DNA of 28,995 nucleotides from an uncultured Eubacteriales bacterium (GCA_910586105.1 CAJUGU010000040.1:1-28995); one strand, 5' to 3'. Counted from the first letter of the stretch, positions 1-8,099 are shown. Numbers and translations are program-made. The notes: generated by a model not told the origin, from the letters alone.

Positions 1-14
1 CCGCCCTGCACCCG

Positions 15-36
15 CGATTTTTTTGTAAAAAAATCG
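15..36. terminator. AT-rich perfect hairpin, possible terminator
   Basis: CGATTTTTTT at 15-24 and AAAAAAATCG at 27-36 form a 10-bp perfect inverted repeat with a 2-nt loop. It could end a gene lying left of the window on either strand. The stem is weak in GC, so the terminator call is tentative. Confidence 0.35.
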
Positions 37-97
37 AGTAAAAACTTCAGTCCGCTGTGGCGGGGAATGGGTGCGTTCCACCCCCTTTCCCGGTGCT

Positions 98-149
98 GCC
101 CCGCCCGCCATCCGGACAGCGGGCGGGGCGGTTTGCTGCGGCGTTTTTT
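98..149 (+). terminator. GC-rich hairpin followed by a T run
   Basis: GCCCCGCCCGC (98-108) and GCGGGCGGGGC (119-129) are perfect 11-bp arms around a 10-nt loop. A run of six T begins at 144, 15 nt after the stem, which is far for a standard intrinsic terminator. No gene is supported in 1-447. Apart from the two hairpins and the promoter at 231-259, I see nothing else there. Confidence 0.35.
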
Positions 150-230
150 ATGATTTTCCTGTGCTTTTCCAATGCATGGCAGCAATTTTCCGGGCGCGGA
201 GCTCCGCCGGAGAATTTCTTCGCGGAATGA

Positions 231-259
231 TTGCAGGAAAAGTCGAAATGTGGTATGAT
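231..259 (+). promoter_or_regulatory. Sigma-A promoter of the flavoprotein gene
   Basis: TTGCAG (231-236) and TATGAT (254-259) are separated by 17 nt. This is the best promoter-like pair upstream of the gene at 448. It predicts an untranslated leader of about 180 nt, in which I see no recognisable riboswitch. Confidence 0.6.
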
Positions 260-447
260 AAGAAAGCAAGGGATCCGGCTTGCGCCGCCTGGGGGCGGGC
301 GCATGGACGCGCGGCACGCTTGCCTCTCTGCGGAGCTGCTGTTTTTATGCGGGGCAGGGGGGAGGAGGCGCTTTTTCAGGCCGTCATGGGATTCAGCCGG
401 GTTCCACGACCGAACGATAACTTCCTGATCGAAGGAGCTAATCAGAT

Positions 448-2841
448 ATGAGCCATATTTTGATCGTTGGCGCAGGCCCTGCGGGGCTTGCGGCGGCGCT
501 GCGGCTGGCGGAGCGCGGGCAGCGGGTGACGCTGGCTGCGGCCAAACCGCCGATGTATAACCGATGTGCCGGGCTTCCCGGCATAGACCTGCCTGAAGAG
601 GACACGCAGACGCTGCGCGCGCTGGGCGCGCAAAACCTGAGCGGGCATGAGGTGATGCAGGCGCTCAGCCGTAGGCTGCTGCGGTATGAATCGGATGGGC
701 ACATACGATTTTTGCCGTATCATCGCCTTGTGCGTCTTGCCGTGGCGGATGGAGCGTGTGCGGGCGGTGTCCTGCTCAACGAGTTCACCGACACGGTAGA
801 GGGCGTGGCGGCGGACGCCGTCCTGCTCGCTACCGGGGGCATGCATTCCATGTTTGCGGAAAACCGATTCGGGTGCGACGGCGCGGCGGCGGCGCTGGCC
901 TTTCAGGCGGGGGCGGCGCTGCGCAACCCGGACTATTTGCCCGCCGGGGGACGCTATCCCATCTGCACCGGCGGCCTGATCACCAGTTGGGACGGGGAGA
1001 CCACCCTGCCCGGCCTGTACGCGGCGGGCGAATGCGCCGACGGTACGGCGCAGGCGTTCCCATTCGCGCAGGCGCTGACGACCGGAACGGCTGCGGCGGA
1101 CGCGCTTTCCCAGTCGCTGCCCGAGATCGACCAGCTCGAAGCGGAATGTGAGATCGCGTCGGCGGTGACCCGGGTGCAGCAGCAGGTCGAGGCGTTCCGC
1201 CAGACCCGGGGCACGCGCGCCCCGGCGGTCGTTGAGCGGCGCATCCGCGATACCGTCCAGCGCGTGCTGGCGGGCGAACGCACCGCAAAGATCCTCCAAC
1301 GCGGCTTGCTGGATATCAAAGTCATGCGTCAGCAGGCAGGCCGCGGCGGCTACGACCTCGGCGAAGGCTTGTATCTCGCGCTGCGCCTGCCGATGCTGCT
1401 GGAAATGCTTGAAGTTATGTTGACGACGGCGGCGTTCCGCCTGTTGCGGCAGGACGGCGAGCTGACGGCGGCGCTGAAAGATGGCAAGATCGAAGTCACC
1501 GCGAAGCGGAGCGCGGCGGTAGAAGCCGCAGCGCAGAATTTCGGCATCGAACCGAAGCCGAAGCCGGAACCGGGCGCCGCCGAGGAAGGAGAAGCTCCGC
1601 CCGAACCATCCCTGAAGGACGACCTTTGGCGCGCGAATGCGCCGGTGCGTCCGCCAAAGGCGCAGCCTGCGCCGGAGACCGGGCGAGTACCGGACGCGGG
1701 ACTTATGCCGGAAGCTGCGCCAGCGCCTGTTGCTCCGGAAGCGCCGCCTGCCGAGCCGTCGGGCATTGCCGATCCGGCAGAGCGGAACGGAACGGTCGTC
1801 CTGGGGCATGAGCTGGCGGAAAAGTTCGCGGCAATGCCCGTGACCGAGCAAACGATTGTTTTTTCGGCAGCGCAGCAGTGGCCGCGAGAGCCTGCGGACG
1901 CGATCACAACGGCTCCGTCGAAGGAGAAAAAGCCGGTCGTGGAGACCGAACTGCGTGCGGAGACCCGGAAAATGCCAAAACTCCTGACCAGACCGCCCGC
2001 GCCGGAGGAATTGGCTGCAATGGCGGCAACGCCGATGCTGGACGCCGACCGAAAACGGATGTCCGAGCTGCGTGCGTCCGGGAGCGCCAAACCGTCGCCA
2101 ACGGTTGCGCCAGCGTCGGCAGATTCCCCCCCGCTGGCAACGCCGGCCCCAACGGCTTCAGTGCCGTCCACAGATTCAAATGCAACGCCAACAGCGGCTT
2201 CCACAGTAACGTCAGCCCTGGCAGATTCTTCGACGGTTGCGGCAACGCCGGCTGCGGCGGCTGTTGCGGCTTCTACAGAAACATCATCTGCGGCGGCTGG
2301 TTTCACGTCGGCAACGCCGCCCCCGCCGGAACAAGCCGCGGCGGCGGCGCCCGCTCCTACATTATCGCAAGCGCAGATCTCCGGCCCCGTTCCGATACCC
2401 GATTTGAAGCAAACGGCTCCAACGGACCCGCTATCGCTGAAGGCATCAACAGTGGATGCCCTCGCCAGAGCGCCTTCACAAGGATCGTCGCCGGGAGCGG
2501 CAGAAAACTTCGCAGGCGTAGCGTCGACGGCAGGAGCTGTACGACTGGCTCTGACGGACAGCGCAGCGTCGGCCCCGGAGCAGGCGCAGGCCACAGCGGC
2601 GGATCCGCAACCCATAACGGAAGGGCCGCCGCGCCCCACTTATCAGCTATTTACCCCGGATCCGGAGGACTTATTAGCTTTGACGTTCCGCGCAAAGCCG
2701 GAGCCAGAGCCGGAGCCGGAGCCGGAACCAGAACCCATTCGGGAATCGGAGTCGGAACGGCTCACGATGTCCCCGGGAATGCGGGACTTCACCGCGATCC
2801 CCGACCCGGAGGATCTTTTGAATCTGGCGTCGGATCGGTAG
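448..2841 (+). CDS. Compact FAD-dependent oxidoreductase (FrdA/SdhA-like) with long Pro/Ala-rich tail
   Basis: 797 residues. Residues 8-13 (GAGPAG) are the nucleotide-binding loop. A second FAD-contact segment, LPGLYAAGE, sits near residue 190, as in fumarate reductase/succinate dehydrogenase flavoproteins. A helical domain with family resemblance runs to about residue 350. The known family is near 600 residues with a capping domain and active-site His/Arg. Here the catalytic part is much shorter, I cannot find the cap, and strand 2 ends in Ala/Lys instead of the usual FAD-ribose acidic residue. Residues 360-797 are low complexity, rich in Ala, Pro, Ser, Thr and Glu, with a Glu-Pro tract near 2698-2736. 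The motif PDPEDLL occurs twice near the C-terminus. The start is ATG 448 after GAAGGAG (431-437). An iron-sulfur subunit follows, so the pair probably forms a soluble redox complex. The substrate is unknown. Confidence 0.75.
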   Translation: MSHILIVGAGPAGLAAALRLAERGQRVTLAAAKPPMYNRCAGLPGIDLPEEDTQTLRALGAQNLSGHEVMQALSRRLLRYESDGHIRFLPYHRLVRLAVADGACAGGVLLNEFTDTVEGVAADAVLLATGGMHSMFAENRFGCDGAAAALAFQAGAALRNPDYLPAGGRYPICTGGLITSWDGETTLPGLYAAGECADGTAQAFPFAQALTTGTAAADALSQSLPEIDQLEAECEIASAVTRVQQQVEAFRQTRGTRAPAVVERRIRDTVQRVLAGERTAKILQRGLLDIKVMRQQAGRGGYDLGEGLYLALRLPMLLEMLEVMLTTAAFRLLRQDGELTAALKDGKIEVTAKRSAAVEAAAQNFGIEPKPKPEPGAAEEGEAPPEPSLKDDLWRANAPVRPPKAQPAPETGRVPDAGLMPEAAPAPVAPEAPPAEPSGIADPAERNGTVVLGHELAEKFAAMPVTEQTIVFSAAQQWPREPADAITTAPSKEKKPVVETELRAETRKMPKLLTRPPAPEELAAMAATPMLDADRKRMSELRASGSAKPSPTVAPASADSPPLATPAPTASVPSTDSNATPTAASTVTSALADSSTVAATPAAAAVAASTETSSAAAGFTSATPPPPEQAAAAAPAPTLSQAQISGPVPIPDLKQTAPTDPLSLKASTVDALARAPSQGSSPGAAENFAGVASTAGAVRLALTDSAASAPEQAQATAADPQPITEGPPRPTYQLFTPDPEDLLALTFRAKPEPEPEPEPEPEPIRESESERLTMSPGMRDFTAIPDPEDLLNLASDR

Positions 2842-3154
2842 ACAGGCGGTACCGTGCAACGGGCCCCGGGCTGACCGCAGCTATGCGGGAGACGGACAAA
2901 GCGGCCAATGAAGGAAGGGTGCAGCGGAGCTTTTCCGCTACGCCATTTCCGGCATGTCGCCGTTCAGGCCGCTGCGGTCAAGTTCGGCGGTTGGATCGCA
3001 AAAGGCCGGATTGGTCGGTCCACGGCGCAAGCGCCGCTTGCCGCTCTCAAACAGGAAGAGCTGGCGCCGCCGAAGGCGGCGATGGGGAGGGCGTACCGCT
3101 GGCAAGGGTTTCAAATCAACCAGAAACTGAAAACGCGAAAAGGAGGGCGTGTAA
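2842..3154. other. Intergenic region between flavoprotein and iron-sulfur genes
   Basis: 313 bp without a supported gene. An open frame from 2908 overlaps the next ribosome binding site and has no protein-like character. A 7-bp hairpin (3065-3071 with 3075-3081, loop GAA) lacks a T run. The only clear signal is the AAAAGGAGGG ribosome binding site at 3138-3147, serving the next gene. Confidence 0.5.
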
Positions 3155-3838
3155 ATGCCCACTGTAACGATTTTACGACAGGATAGAGGAAAAAAGGAGA
3201 GCTACGAGCAAACGTTCGAGTTTGACCGGAGCCAGACCGGCTCGGTCATCGACCTGCTGCGGGCGCTGAACGAACGCGAAACGCTGACCGATGCTGCGGG
3301 CGCGACCGCCCGGCGGATCTGCTTCGAGTGCTCGTGTGAAACGGGGGACTGCGGCGCCTGCGCGATGCTGGTCAACGGCAGGCCGATGCTGGCGTGCGAG
3401 GCGCGGCTCCCGGGCATTTTGCAGGATGGCGCGCTGCGGCTTGCGCCGCTTACTGCGTTCCCCTGCATCTGCGACCTTCAGGTTGACCGCAGCGTGCTGC
3501 ACACGCGGGCGCGGGACGCGGGACTGTGGCTGGCGGACAAGCCGCGCGCGGCGGAGGATACGTTTTTCTCGGCGTGCCTGCACTGCGGGTTGTGCGCGGA
3601 GGCGTGCGAAAAATACCACGCGGGCCGGATTGACGCGCCCTGCGCTTATGTCGACGCCGACCTGCTGGCCGGGCTGGAGGACGCGGAAAACGCCCGTCGG
3701 AAGGCGCTCAAAAAGGCGCTCAAAAAGCCGCTGCTCTGCCCCTGCAAAACGGGTGAATGCGAAGAGGCCTGCCCGCGCCGTCTGCCGCTGCGGCAGGCGA
3801 TCAAGCGGATCGGCGGCTCGCTGTTCCCCTTCGGATAA
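3155..3838 (+). CDS. Fumarate reductase/succinate dehydrogenase-type iron-sulfur protein
   Basis: 227 residues, close to the usual FrdB/SdhB length of about 240. The N-terminal plant-type ferredoxin domain has Cys61, Cys66, Cys69 and Cys81 in the standard spacing (4, 2 and 11 residues), ending in the familiar NGRPMLAC. The C-terminal domain has CLHCGLCAEAC (141-151) and CPCKTGECEEACP (195-207), suited to the additional clusters. The first Cys set of the C-terminal domain is CxxCxxCxxxC without the usual following Pro. In the known family this subunit carries electrons between the flavoprotein and a quinone or other partner. No membrane-anchor gene follows, so electrons may come from a soluble carrier; that is inference. 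The preceding flavoprotein is the likely partner. The start has a near-ideal AAAAGGAGGG upstream. Confidence 0.85.
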   Translation: MPTVTILRQDRGKKESYEQTFEFDRSQTGSVIDLLRALNERETLTDAAGATARRICFECSCETGDCGACAMLVNGRPMLACEARLPGILQDGALRLAPLTAFPCICDLQVDRSVLHTRARDAGLWLADKPRAAEDTFFSACLHCGLCAEACEKYHAGRIDAPCAYVDADLLAGLEDAENARRKALKKALKKPLLCPCKTGECEEACPRRLPLRQAIKRIGGSLFPFG

Positions 3839-3839
3839 A

Positions 3840-3856
3840 GCCCGGCCCGTCCGGGC
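3840..3856 (+). terminator. Short GC hairpin after the iron-sulfur gene
   Basis: GCCCGG (3840-3845) pairs with CCGGGC (3851-3856) around a 5-nt loop, 2 nt past the stop codon. It is followed by GCCCTTTCC, a poor T tract, so it would be a weak intrinsic terminator. Confidence 0.4.
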
Positions 3857-3987
3857 GCCCTTTCCAGAAACGCGCCGCACGCGGCAAACTGCGTGAAAAA
3901 GAAAAAATTTCCGCCGGAAACCCGGCATAATTTTGGGAACGCGGTGAAGAATATAGGCAAAGACTTTTTGGAAAGGGTGTCAAATCA

Positions 3988-4959
3988 TTGAAATTGTTTA
4001 AATCCGCAGCGGGCCGCTGCGTCACGCTGCTGCTCGTCCTGGTACTTGCCGTACCCAGCTTTGCCTCCGCCGCGTTTTGGAGCCAGGTGCTCAGCGGCGG
4101 CACGCCGGTCTCCGCGCAGGGCAGCGCGCCGGTCGTGAGCGCCGTCACGGGGGAGACCTACGCCGACGTTGCGATCGAGCTGCCGCTTTCGGCGACCGAC
4201 GCGGACGGCGACGCCGTTATTTTTAAGATCGTCGACGCGCCCACCTACGGCATCGCCGAGATCGACGGCGACACGCTGCGCTATACCCCGGCGGGCAAAA
4301 CGGGGACGGACAAATTCAGTTATACCGCGATCGATACCTCGGGCAACACCGCCGAACCGGCGCAGGTGAAGATCAAGATCCGCAAGAACGCGGCGAAGCA
4401 CACCTATGCCGATATGACCTCGAACCCAGCGCATTACGCCGCGCTTCAGCTCTCGCTGAAGGACGTGATCACGGGCGAGAAGATCGGCGCTTCGTGGTTC
4501 TTCCATCCGAATGAGGAGGTCACCCGCAGCGAGTTCATCGCAATGGCTGCTGCGGCGGCAGGGCTCCCAATCGAAGCGACCACGCAGACAGACTTTGCCG
4601 ACGACAGCGGGCTTTCCGAATGGGCGAAGCCTTATATCAGCGCGGCGGCGTCGAGCGGCCTGATCAGCGGCTACACGGGCGCGAACGGGATGGCCGAGGT
4701 GCGCGGGGCGAACCCGATCACGATGGCGGAGGCCTGCGCGATCGTCAACAACATCCTGACCGAAAATCTGGATGAATATGTCATGACGCTTGCCACCGAA
4801 CACGCTTCGGGCGAAAGCTGGGCGGCGACGGTCACTTCGGTGCTGGACAAGGCGGCGGTGCTGCCCAAGGACGCAAAAGAAAAGGACCCGAACGGCCCCA
4901 TTACCCGCCAGACCGCCTGCGAGATGCTTTACGCGGCGATCTGCATGATGGAGGCGTGA
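3988..4959 (+). CDS. Secreted SLH-domain protein with a cadherin/Ig-like domain
   Basis: 323 residues. Residues 1-28 form a signal peptide (basic start, long Leu/Val core, ASA-type cleavage site). Residues of about 45-130 resemble a cadherin-like or bacterial Ig-like repeat, with the ATDADGDAV calcium-binding-type loop and a YTPAG...DKFSYTAID pattern. About three SLH-type segments fill 135-323 (for example HPNEEVTRSEFIAMAAAAA and GANPITMAEACAIVNNIL). SLH domains are known to bind secondary cell-wall polymers, so this is probably anchored to the cell surface. The start is TTG 3988, supported by GGAAAGGGTG 9 nt upstream and by the signal peptide beginning there. The downstream terminator suggests it is monocistronic or last in the operon. 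Confidence 0.75.
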   Translation: MKLFKSAAGRCVTLLLVLVLAVPSFASAAFWSQVLSGGTPVSAQGSAPVVSAVTGETYADVAIELPLSATDADGDAVIFKIVDAPTYGIAEIDGDTLRYTPAGKTGTDKFSYTAIDTSGNTAEPAQVKIKIRKNAAKHTYADMTSNPAHYAALQLSLKDVITGEKIGASWFFHPNEEVTRSEFIAMAAAAAGLPIEATTQTDFADDSGLSEWAKPYISAAASSGLISGYTGANGMAEVRGANPITMAEACAIVNNILTENLDEYVMTLATEHASGESWAATVTSVLDKAAVLPKDAKEKDPNGPITRQTACEMLYAAICMMEA

Positions 4960-4975
4960 CCGGATCGGCTGCCGG

Positions 4976-5003
4976 GCCGCGGGGCGGAAGCTCCGCGGCT
5001 TTT
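4976..5003 (+). terminator. Intrinsic terminator after the SLH protein
   Basis: GCCGCGG (4976-4982) pairs with CCGCGGC (4993-4999), followed directly by TTTT (5000-5003). It lies 17 nt after the stop of the SLH gene and separates that gene from the beta-glucoside operon. Confidence 0.7.
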
Positions 5004-5071
5004 CTATGTGCTCCGGCGGGAATGCGGGGCGGCTGGATTGGTGAAAACGTAAAAAAAACGGGCGCAATTTC

Positions 5072-5103
5072 TGTGCAAAACGGAAAAACTGGAATTTTGC
5101 ACA
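5072..5103. promoter_or_regulatory. Inverted repeat TGTGCAAAA/TTTTGCACA upstream of the licT promoter
   Basis: TGTGCAAAA (5072-5080) and TTTTGCACA (5095-5103) are perfect 9-bp inverted arms 14 nt apart, ending 9 nt before the -35 box. The position suits an activator or repressor site. A further copy of TTTTGCACA is at 25376-25384. The protein that binds is not known. Confidence 0.4.
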
Positions 5104-5112
5104 AATCCCCCC

Positions 5113-5141
5113 TTGTCGAGCCGGGCGGATTGTGCTATGAT
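5113..5141 (+). promoter_or_regulatory. Promoter of the beta-glucoside operon
   Basis: TTGTCG (5113-5118) and TATGAT (5136-5141) have a 17-nt spacer, plus an extended -10 TGC directly before TATGAT. Transcription would start near 5148, just ahead of the RAT element. Confidence 0.7.
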
Positions 5142-5159
5142 AACGACAGTCATTCAGAT

Positions 5160-5188
5160 GGCTTGTAACGGTTCAATCCGGCAATACC
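5160..5188 (+). promoter_or_regulatory. RAT (ribonucleic antiterminator) element, LicT/BglG type
   Basis: The 29-nt segment begins GGCTTGTAACGG and ends CCGGCAATACC. It has the layout of known bgl/lic/sac RAT sites (GG-TTGT-AC near the 5' side, GGCAA-ACC at the 3' side) and the same overall length. Its 3' end overlaps the left arm of the terminator at 5183, the classic mutually exclusive arrangement. Binding of the downstream antiterminator would stop terminator formation. Confidence 0.75.
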
Positions 5189-5254
5189 AATCAGAAGTGA
5201 CGAGACGGCGGGGTGCATCCGCTTGTGTTCGTTCGTTCTGCTTGGTATTTTTTT
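5183..5254 (+). terminator. Leader terminator overlapping the RAT element
   Basis: AATACCAATCAGAA (5183-5196) pairs with TTCTGCTTGGTATT (5236-5249) with one mismatch. An inner GCGG/CCGC hairpin may form in the loop, and a run of T follows to 5254. It would stop transcripts before the antiterminator gene unless the RAT hairpin forms first. Confidence 0.7.
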
Positions 5255-5308
5255 GTATATTTTTGGAGATTCCGGGGGAAGGTAACAGAAAAGGGGTTCG
5301 GGCTGCGT

Positions 5309-6151
5309 ATGATCGTGAAAAAAATCCTCAACAACAACGTGATCACTTCCGTCGGCGAAGACGGGCAGGAGATCATCATCGTCGGCAAGGGCATCGGCTG
5401 GAAGCAAAAGACGGGCGACCCGATCGACGAGACGAAGATCGATAAAATATTCCGCATGGACACCGCCACCTCAACGGCAAGGCTCAAGCAGCTGTTCCTT
5501 GAGGTGCGGGTCGAATCCATACAGGCGAGCTCGGATATCGTTGACCATGCGCGTAAGACGCTGGACAAGGAGCTCAAGAAAAACATTTACATCACGCTGA
5601 CCGATCACATCGACTTTGCGGTCGAGCGCTGCGAAAAAGGCATTGCCTTCCAGACGGCGCTGTTCTGGGAGATCCGCAAGATCTACCCGAAGGAGTACGC
5701 AGTCGGGCAGTATGCGCTGGGCATCATCCGCGACCGTCTGGGGGCCGAGCTGCCGGAGGAAGAAGCGGCGGCGATCGCGCTGCATCTGATCAACGCCGAG
5801 ATGGACGGGAACATGAACCGCACGCAATCCATGATCGACATCGTCAACAAATCGCTGGATATCGTCCGGGTGCTGCTGGACGCCGAATTCGACGAGGATT
5901 CGCTCGATTATCAGCGGTTCGTGACCCATCTGCTGTTTTTCGCGCAGCGGGCGCTCGAACAGAAGTCGCTCGAATCGTCGACCGACTTCCTGCATGAGAC
6001 CATGCGGCAGGGCTATCCAAAGGAATTCCTGTGCGCGCGCAAGATCCTGGACTATGTCCGCCATCAATACGGTTTGGCGGGCGGCGAGGCGGAGATCACC
6101 TTCCTGACCGTCCACATCGTCCGCGTGACCCGCCGGGAAGCGGCTGAATAA
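5309..6151 (+). CDS. licT: BglG/LicT-family transcriptional antiterminator
   Basis: 280 residues, the usual family length. The RNA-binding domain is residues 1-57, opening with the typical MIVKKILNNNV. PRD1 is about 65-170 and PRD2 about 171-280. The four regulatory histidines are at 100, 159, 207 and 269, matching the positions known for LicT. In the family, PTS phosphorylation of PRD1 inhibits and HPr-dependent phosphorylation of PRD2 activates, so the operon is read when a beta-glucoside is transported and the cell lacks better sugars. The start is ATG 5309 because the family N-terminus begins there; an in-frame upstream extension lies in the leader terminator and has no family match. It heads the operon, and its own RAT site and terminator lie just upstream, so it is autoregulated. 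Confidence 0.93.
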   Translation: MIVKKILNNNVITSVGEDGQEIIIVGKGIGWKQKTGDPIDETKIDKIFRMDTATSTARLKQLFLEVRVESIQASSDIVDHARKTLDKELKKNIYITLTDHIDFAVERCEKGIAFQTALFWEIRKIYPKEYAVGQYALGIIRDRLGAELPEEEAAAIALHLINAEMDGNMNRTQSMIDIVNKSLDIVRVLLDAEFDEDSLDYQRFVTHLLFFAQRALEQKSLESSTDFLHETMRQGYPKEFLCARKILDYVRHQYGLAGGEAEITFLTVHIVRVTRREAAE

Positions 6152-6160
6152 GTTTGCCAT

Positions 6161-6177
6161 CGGGCGGAGCCCGTTTT
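6161..6177 (+). terminator. Small hairpin plus T run between licT and the PTS gene
   Basis: CGGGC (6161-6165), loop GGA, GCCCG (6169-6173), then TTTT. The stem is only 5 bp, so it may attenuate read-through weakly or do nothing. No second RAT-like sequence is visible beside it. Confidence 0.3.
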
Positions 6178-6206
6178 CAAAATTATGGTAATCAGGAGGA
6201 AAAAAC

Positions 6207-8099
6207 ATGGCAAAGGTAAGAGATTACGACAAGCTCGCAAAGGATATCCTTGCGGCGGTCGGCGAAACGAACGTCATCAGCGCGGCGCACTGTGCGACCC
6301 GTCTGCGTCTGGTGCTCCGGCAGACGCCGTCTGCGGAGGTGACGAAGGAGATCTCCGCAATGCCCGCGGTGATCCAGGTAGTGGAGAAGGGCGGACAGTA
6401 CCAGATCGTCATTGGTACCCACGCCAAGGACGTATACGAAGGGCTGACCAAGCTCATCAGCATCGACACGTCGCAGCAGCCCGAGGTCAAGCAAAGCCTG
6501 GCGAACCGGGTGATCGCGACCATGTCGGCGGTCTTTGCGCCGTTCGTGTATGTGCTGGCCGCCGCCGGTCTGGTGCAGGGCGCGCTGATCATCCTGACGC
6601 ATTTCATGCCCGCGTTTGCGGAGACCGGCACGTATTCGGTGCTGAGCTTCGTATCGTGGACGCCGTTCACCTTCCTGCCGGTGCTGATCGCGGTCACCGC
6701 CTCCAAGCATTTCAAGTGCAATACCTTTATCGCCATGTGGTGCTGTCTGGCGCTGGTCAACCCGGACTGGGGTTCGATGGCGGCGCGCATCGCGGGCGGC
6801 GAGGAGATCCGGTTCCTGTTCTTCCGCCTTGCGGAGACGACCTACACCTCCACAGTACTGCCCCCGCTGTTCCTTGTGCTGGTGCTGGCGTATCTGGAAC
6901 GGTTCCTTGAAAAACATATCCCCGAGCTGTTCAAGGCGCTGGCGATCCCGTTCATCTGCGCGGTCATCATGGTCCCGGCGACGATCCTGGTCATCGGGCC
7001 GATCTCCGACGGTCTCGCGAATGCGATCGCGGCGGGCTATAACTTCCTGTATGATAACATCCCCGCGCTGGCGGCGCTGATCGTCGGCGGCTTCTGGCAG
7101 GTCATCGTTATTTTCGGCGTCCATTGGGGCGTCACGCCGATGGTGTTGGCGAACTTCCAGAATTACGGCTACGACTCGTTTCAGGCGTTCCAGACCTGCG
7201 CGGTCATTGCGCAGGCGGCGGCGTGCTTCGGCGTGCTGATCAAGACGAAGAAGAAGGACATCAAGAATGTCGCGCTTTCGGCGGGCCTGACCGGCATTTT
7301 CGGCATCACCGAACCGGCGATCTACGGCGTGACCCTCCGTTTGAAAAAGCCCTTTATCGCGGGCTGTATCGGCGGTGCGGTCGGCGCGCTGGTCGTTGCG
7401 TTCACGGGCGCGCGGTATTATGTTTACGCGGGCCTGCCCGGCCTGCTGACGACGGTCAACGCGATCAGCGATACGAACCCGAGCTCGTTCATGTGCGAAC
7501 TGATCGCGGTGCTTGCGACGATCGTCGTGACCATTATCCTGGTGCAGTTCATCGGCTGCGATGAAAAAGAGCCGGCAACGGCAAACGGCGCGCCTGCTCC
7601 GGCGGCGGTACCGGAAGGTTCCGGCGCGGCGGCTGCGCCTGCGGGCGACCTGACCGTTTACGCGCCCCTCAAGGGCGAAGCCAAGCCGCTTTCGGCGGTC
7701 AACGACCCGACCTTTGCCGAGGGCATCCTTGGGCAGGGCGTTGCGATCCTTCCCTCGGAAGGCAAGCTGTGCGCGCCGTTCGACTGCAAGGTCGCGTCGG
7801 TGTTTGAGACCCGCCACGCGATCTGTCTGGAAACGGACAGCGGCGCGGAGCTGCTGATTCACATTGGTTTGGATACCGTGAAATTGAATGGCAAGTATTA
7901 TACAGCGAAGGTCAAGGCGGGCGATGCGGTGAAAAAGGGCGCGGTGCTGATCGAATTCGACGCCGCCGCGATCGCAAAGGAATATGACACGATCACCCCG
8001 ATCCTGATCACCAACGCGGACGATTTCGCCGGTTTGGAGGTCTTGAAGGATTCCGGCAGCGTTTCGGTCGGCGAGCCGTTGTTCCGGGTGAAACAGTGA
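6207..8099 (+). CDS. bglP: Beta-glucoside PTS permease, EIIBCA
   Basis: 630 residues, the full length of BglP/BglF-type enzymes. It imports aryl-beta-glucosides or cellobiose-like sugars and phosphorylates them at the 6-position. EIIB is residues 1-90 with phospho-cysteine Cys29 in HCATRLRLVL. EIIC is about 100-455 with many membrane segments and the sugar-site motif GITEPAIYG. A linker rich in Ala and Pro follows, then EIIA at about 490-630 with the active His552 in LLIHIGLDTVKLNGKYY. The start has AGGAGGAAAAAAC directly upstream. It sits between licT and the phospho-beta-glucosidase, the standard bgl operon order, and should also phosphorylate LicT when sugar is absent. Confidence 0.94.
   Translation: MAKVRDYDKLAKDILAAVGETNVISAAHCATRLRLVLRQTPSAEVTKEISAMPAVIQVVEKGGQYQIVIGTHAKDVYEGLTKLISIDTSQQPEVKQSLANRVIATMSAVFAPFVYVLAAAGLVQGALIILTHFMPAFAETGTYSVLSFVSWTPFTFLPVLIAVTASKHFKCNTFIAMWCCLALVNPDWGSMAARIAGGEEIRFLFFRLAETTYTSTVLPPLFLVLVLAYLERFLEKHIPELFKALAIPFICAVIMVPATILVIGPISDGLANAIAAGYNFLYDNIPALAALIVGGFWQVIVIFGVHWGVTPMVLANFQNYGYDSFQAFQTCAVIAQAAACFGVLIKTKKKDIKNVALSAGLTGIFGITEPAIYGVTLRLKKPFIAGCIGGAVGALVVAFTGARYYVYAGLPGLLTTVNAISDTNPSSFMCELIAVLATIVVTIILVQFIGCDEKEPATANGAPAPAAVPEGSGAAAAPAGDLTVYAPLKGEAKPLSAVNDPTFAEGILGQGVAILPSEGKLCAPFDCKVASVFETRHAICLETDSGAELLIHIGLDTVKLNGKYYTAKVKAGDAVKKGAVLIEFDAAAIAKEYDTITPILITNADDFAGLEVLKDSGSVSVGEPLFRVKQ

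Noticed and set aside
442..1851. A 469-residue minus-strand frame
   Set aside because: Antisense to the FAD domain; Arg-rich, no ribosome binding site.
2698..2736. A tandem repeat as a regulatory or mobile feature
   Set aside because: It is an in-frame Glu-Pro codon run within the flavoprotein tail and needs no separate explanation.
1878..3167. A 429-residue plus-strand frame overlapping the flavoprotein tail
   Set aside because: It reads the same low-complexity DNA in another frame, giving Gly/Arg/Cys-rich sequence. It runs into the ribosome binding site of the next gene.
5042..5055. A cre site upstream of the beta-glucoside promoter
   Set aside because: TGAAAACG matches the left half of the consensus, but the right half fails at two of the key positions, and A-rich DNA gives such matches by chance.
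6192..7862. A 556-residue minus-strand frame
   Set aside because: Antisense to the PTS permease; Arg/Asp/Gln-rich composition, no recognisable domain.
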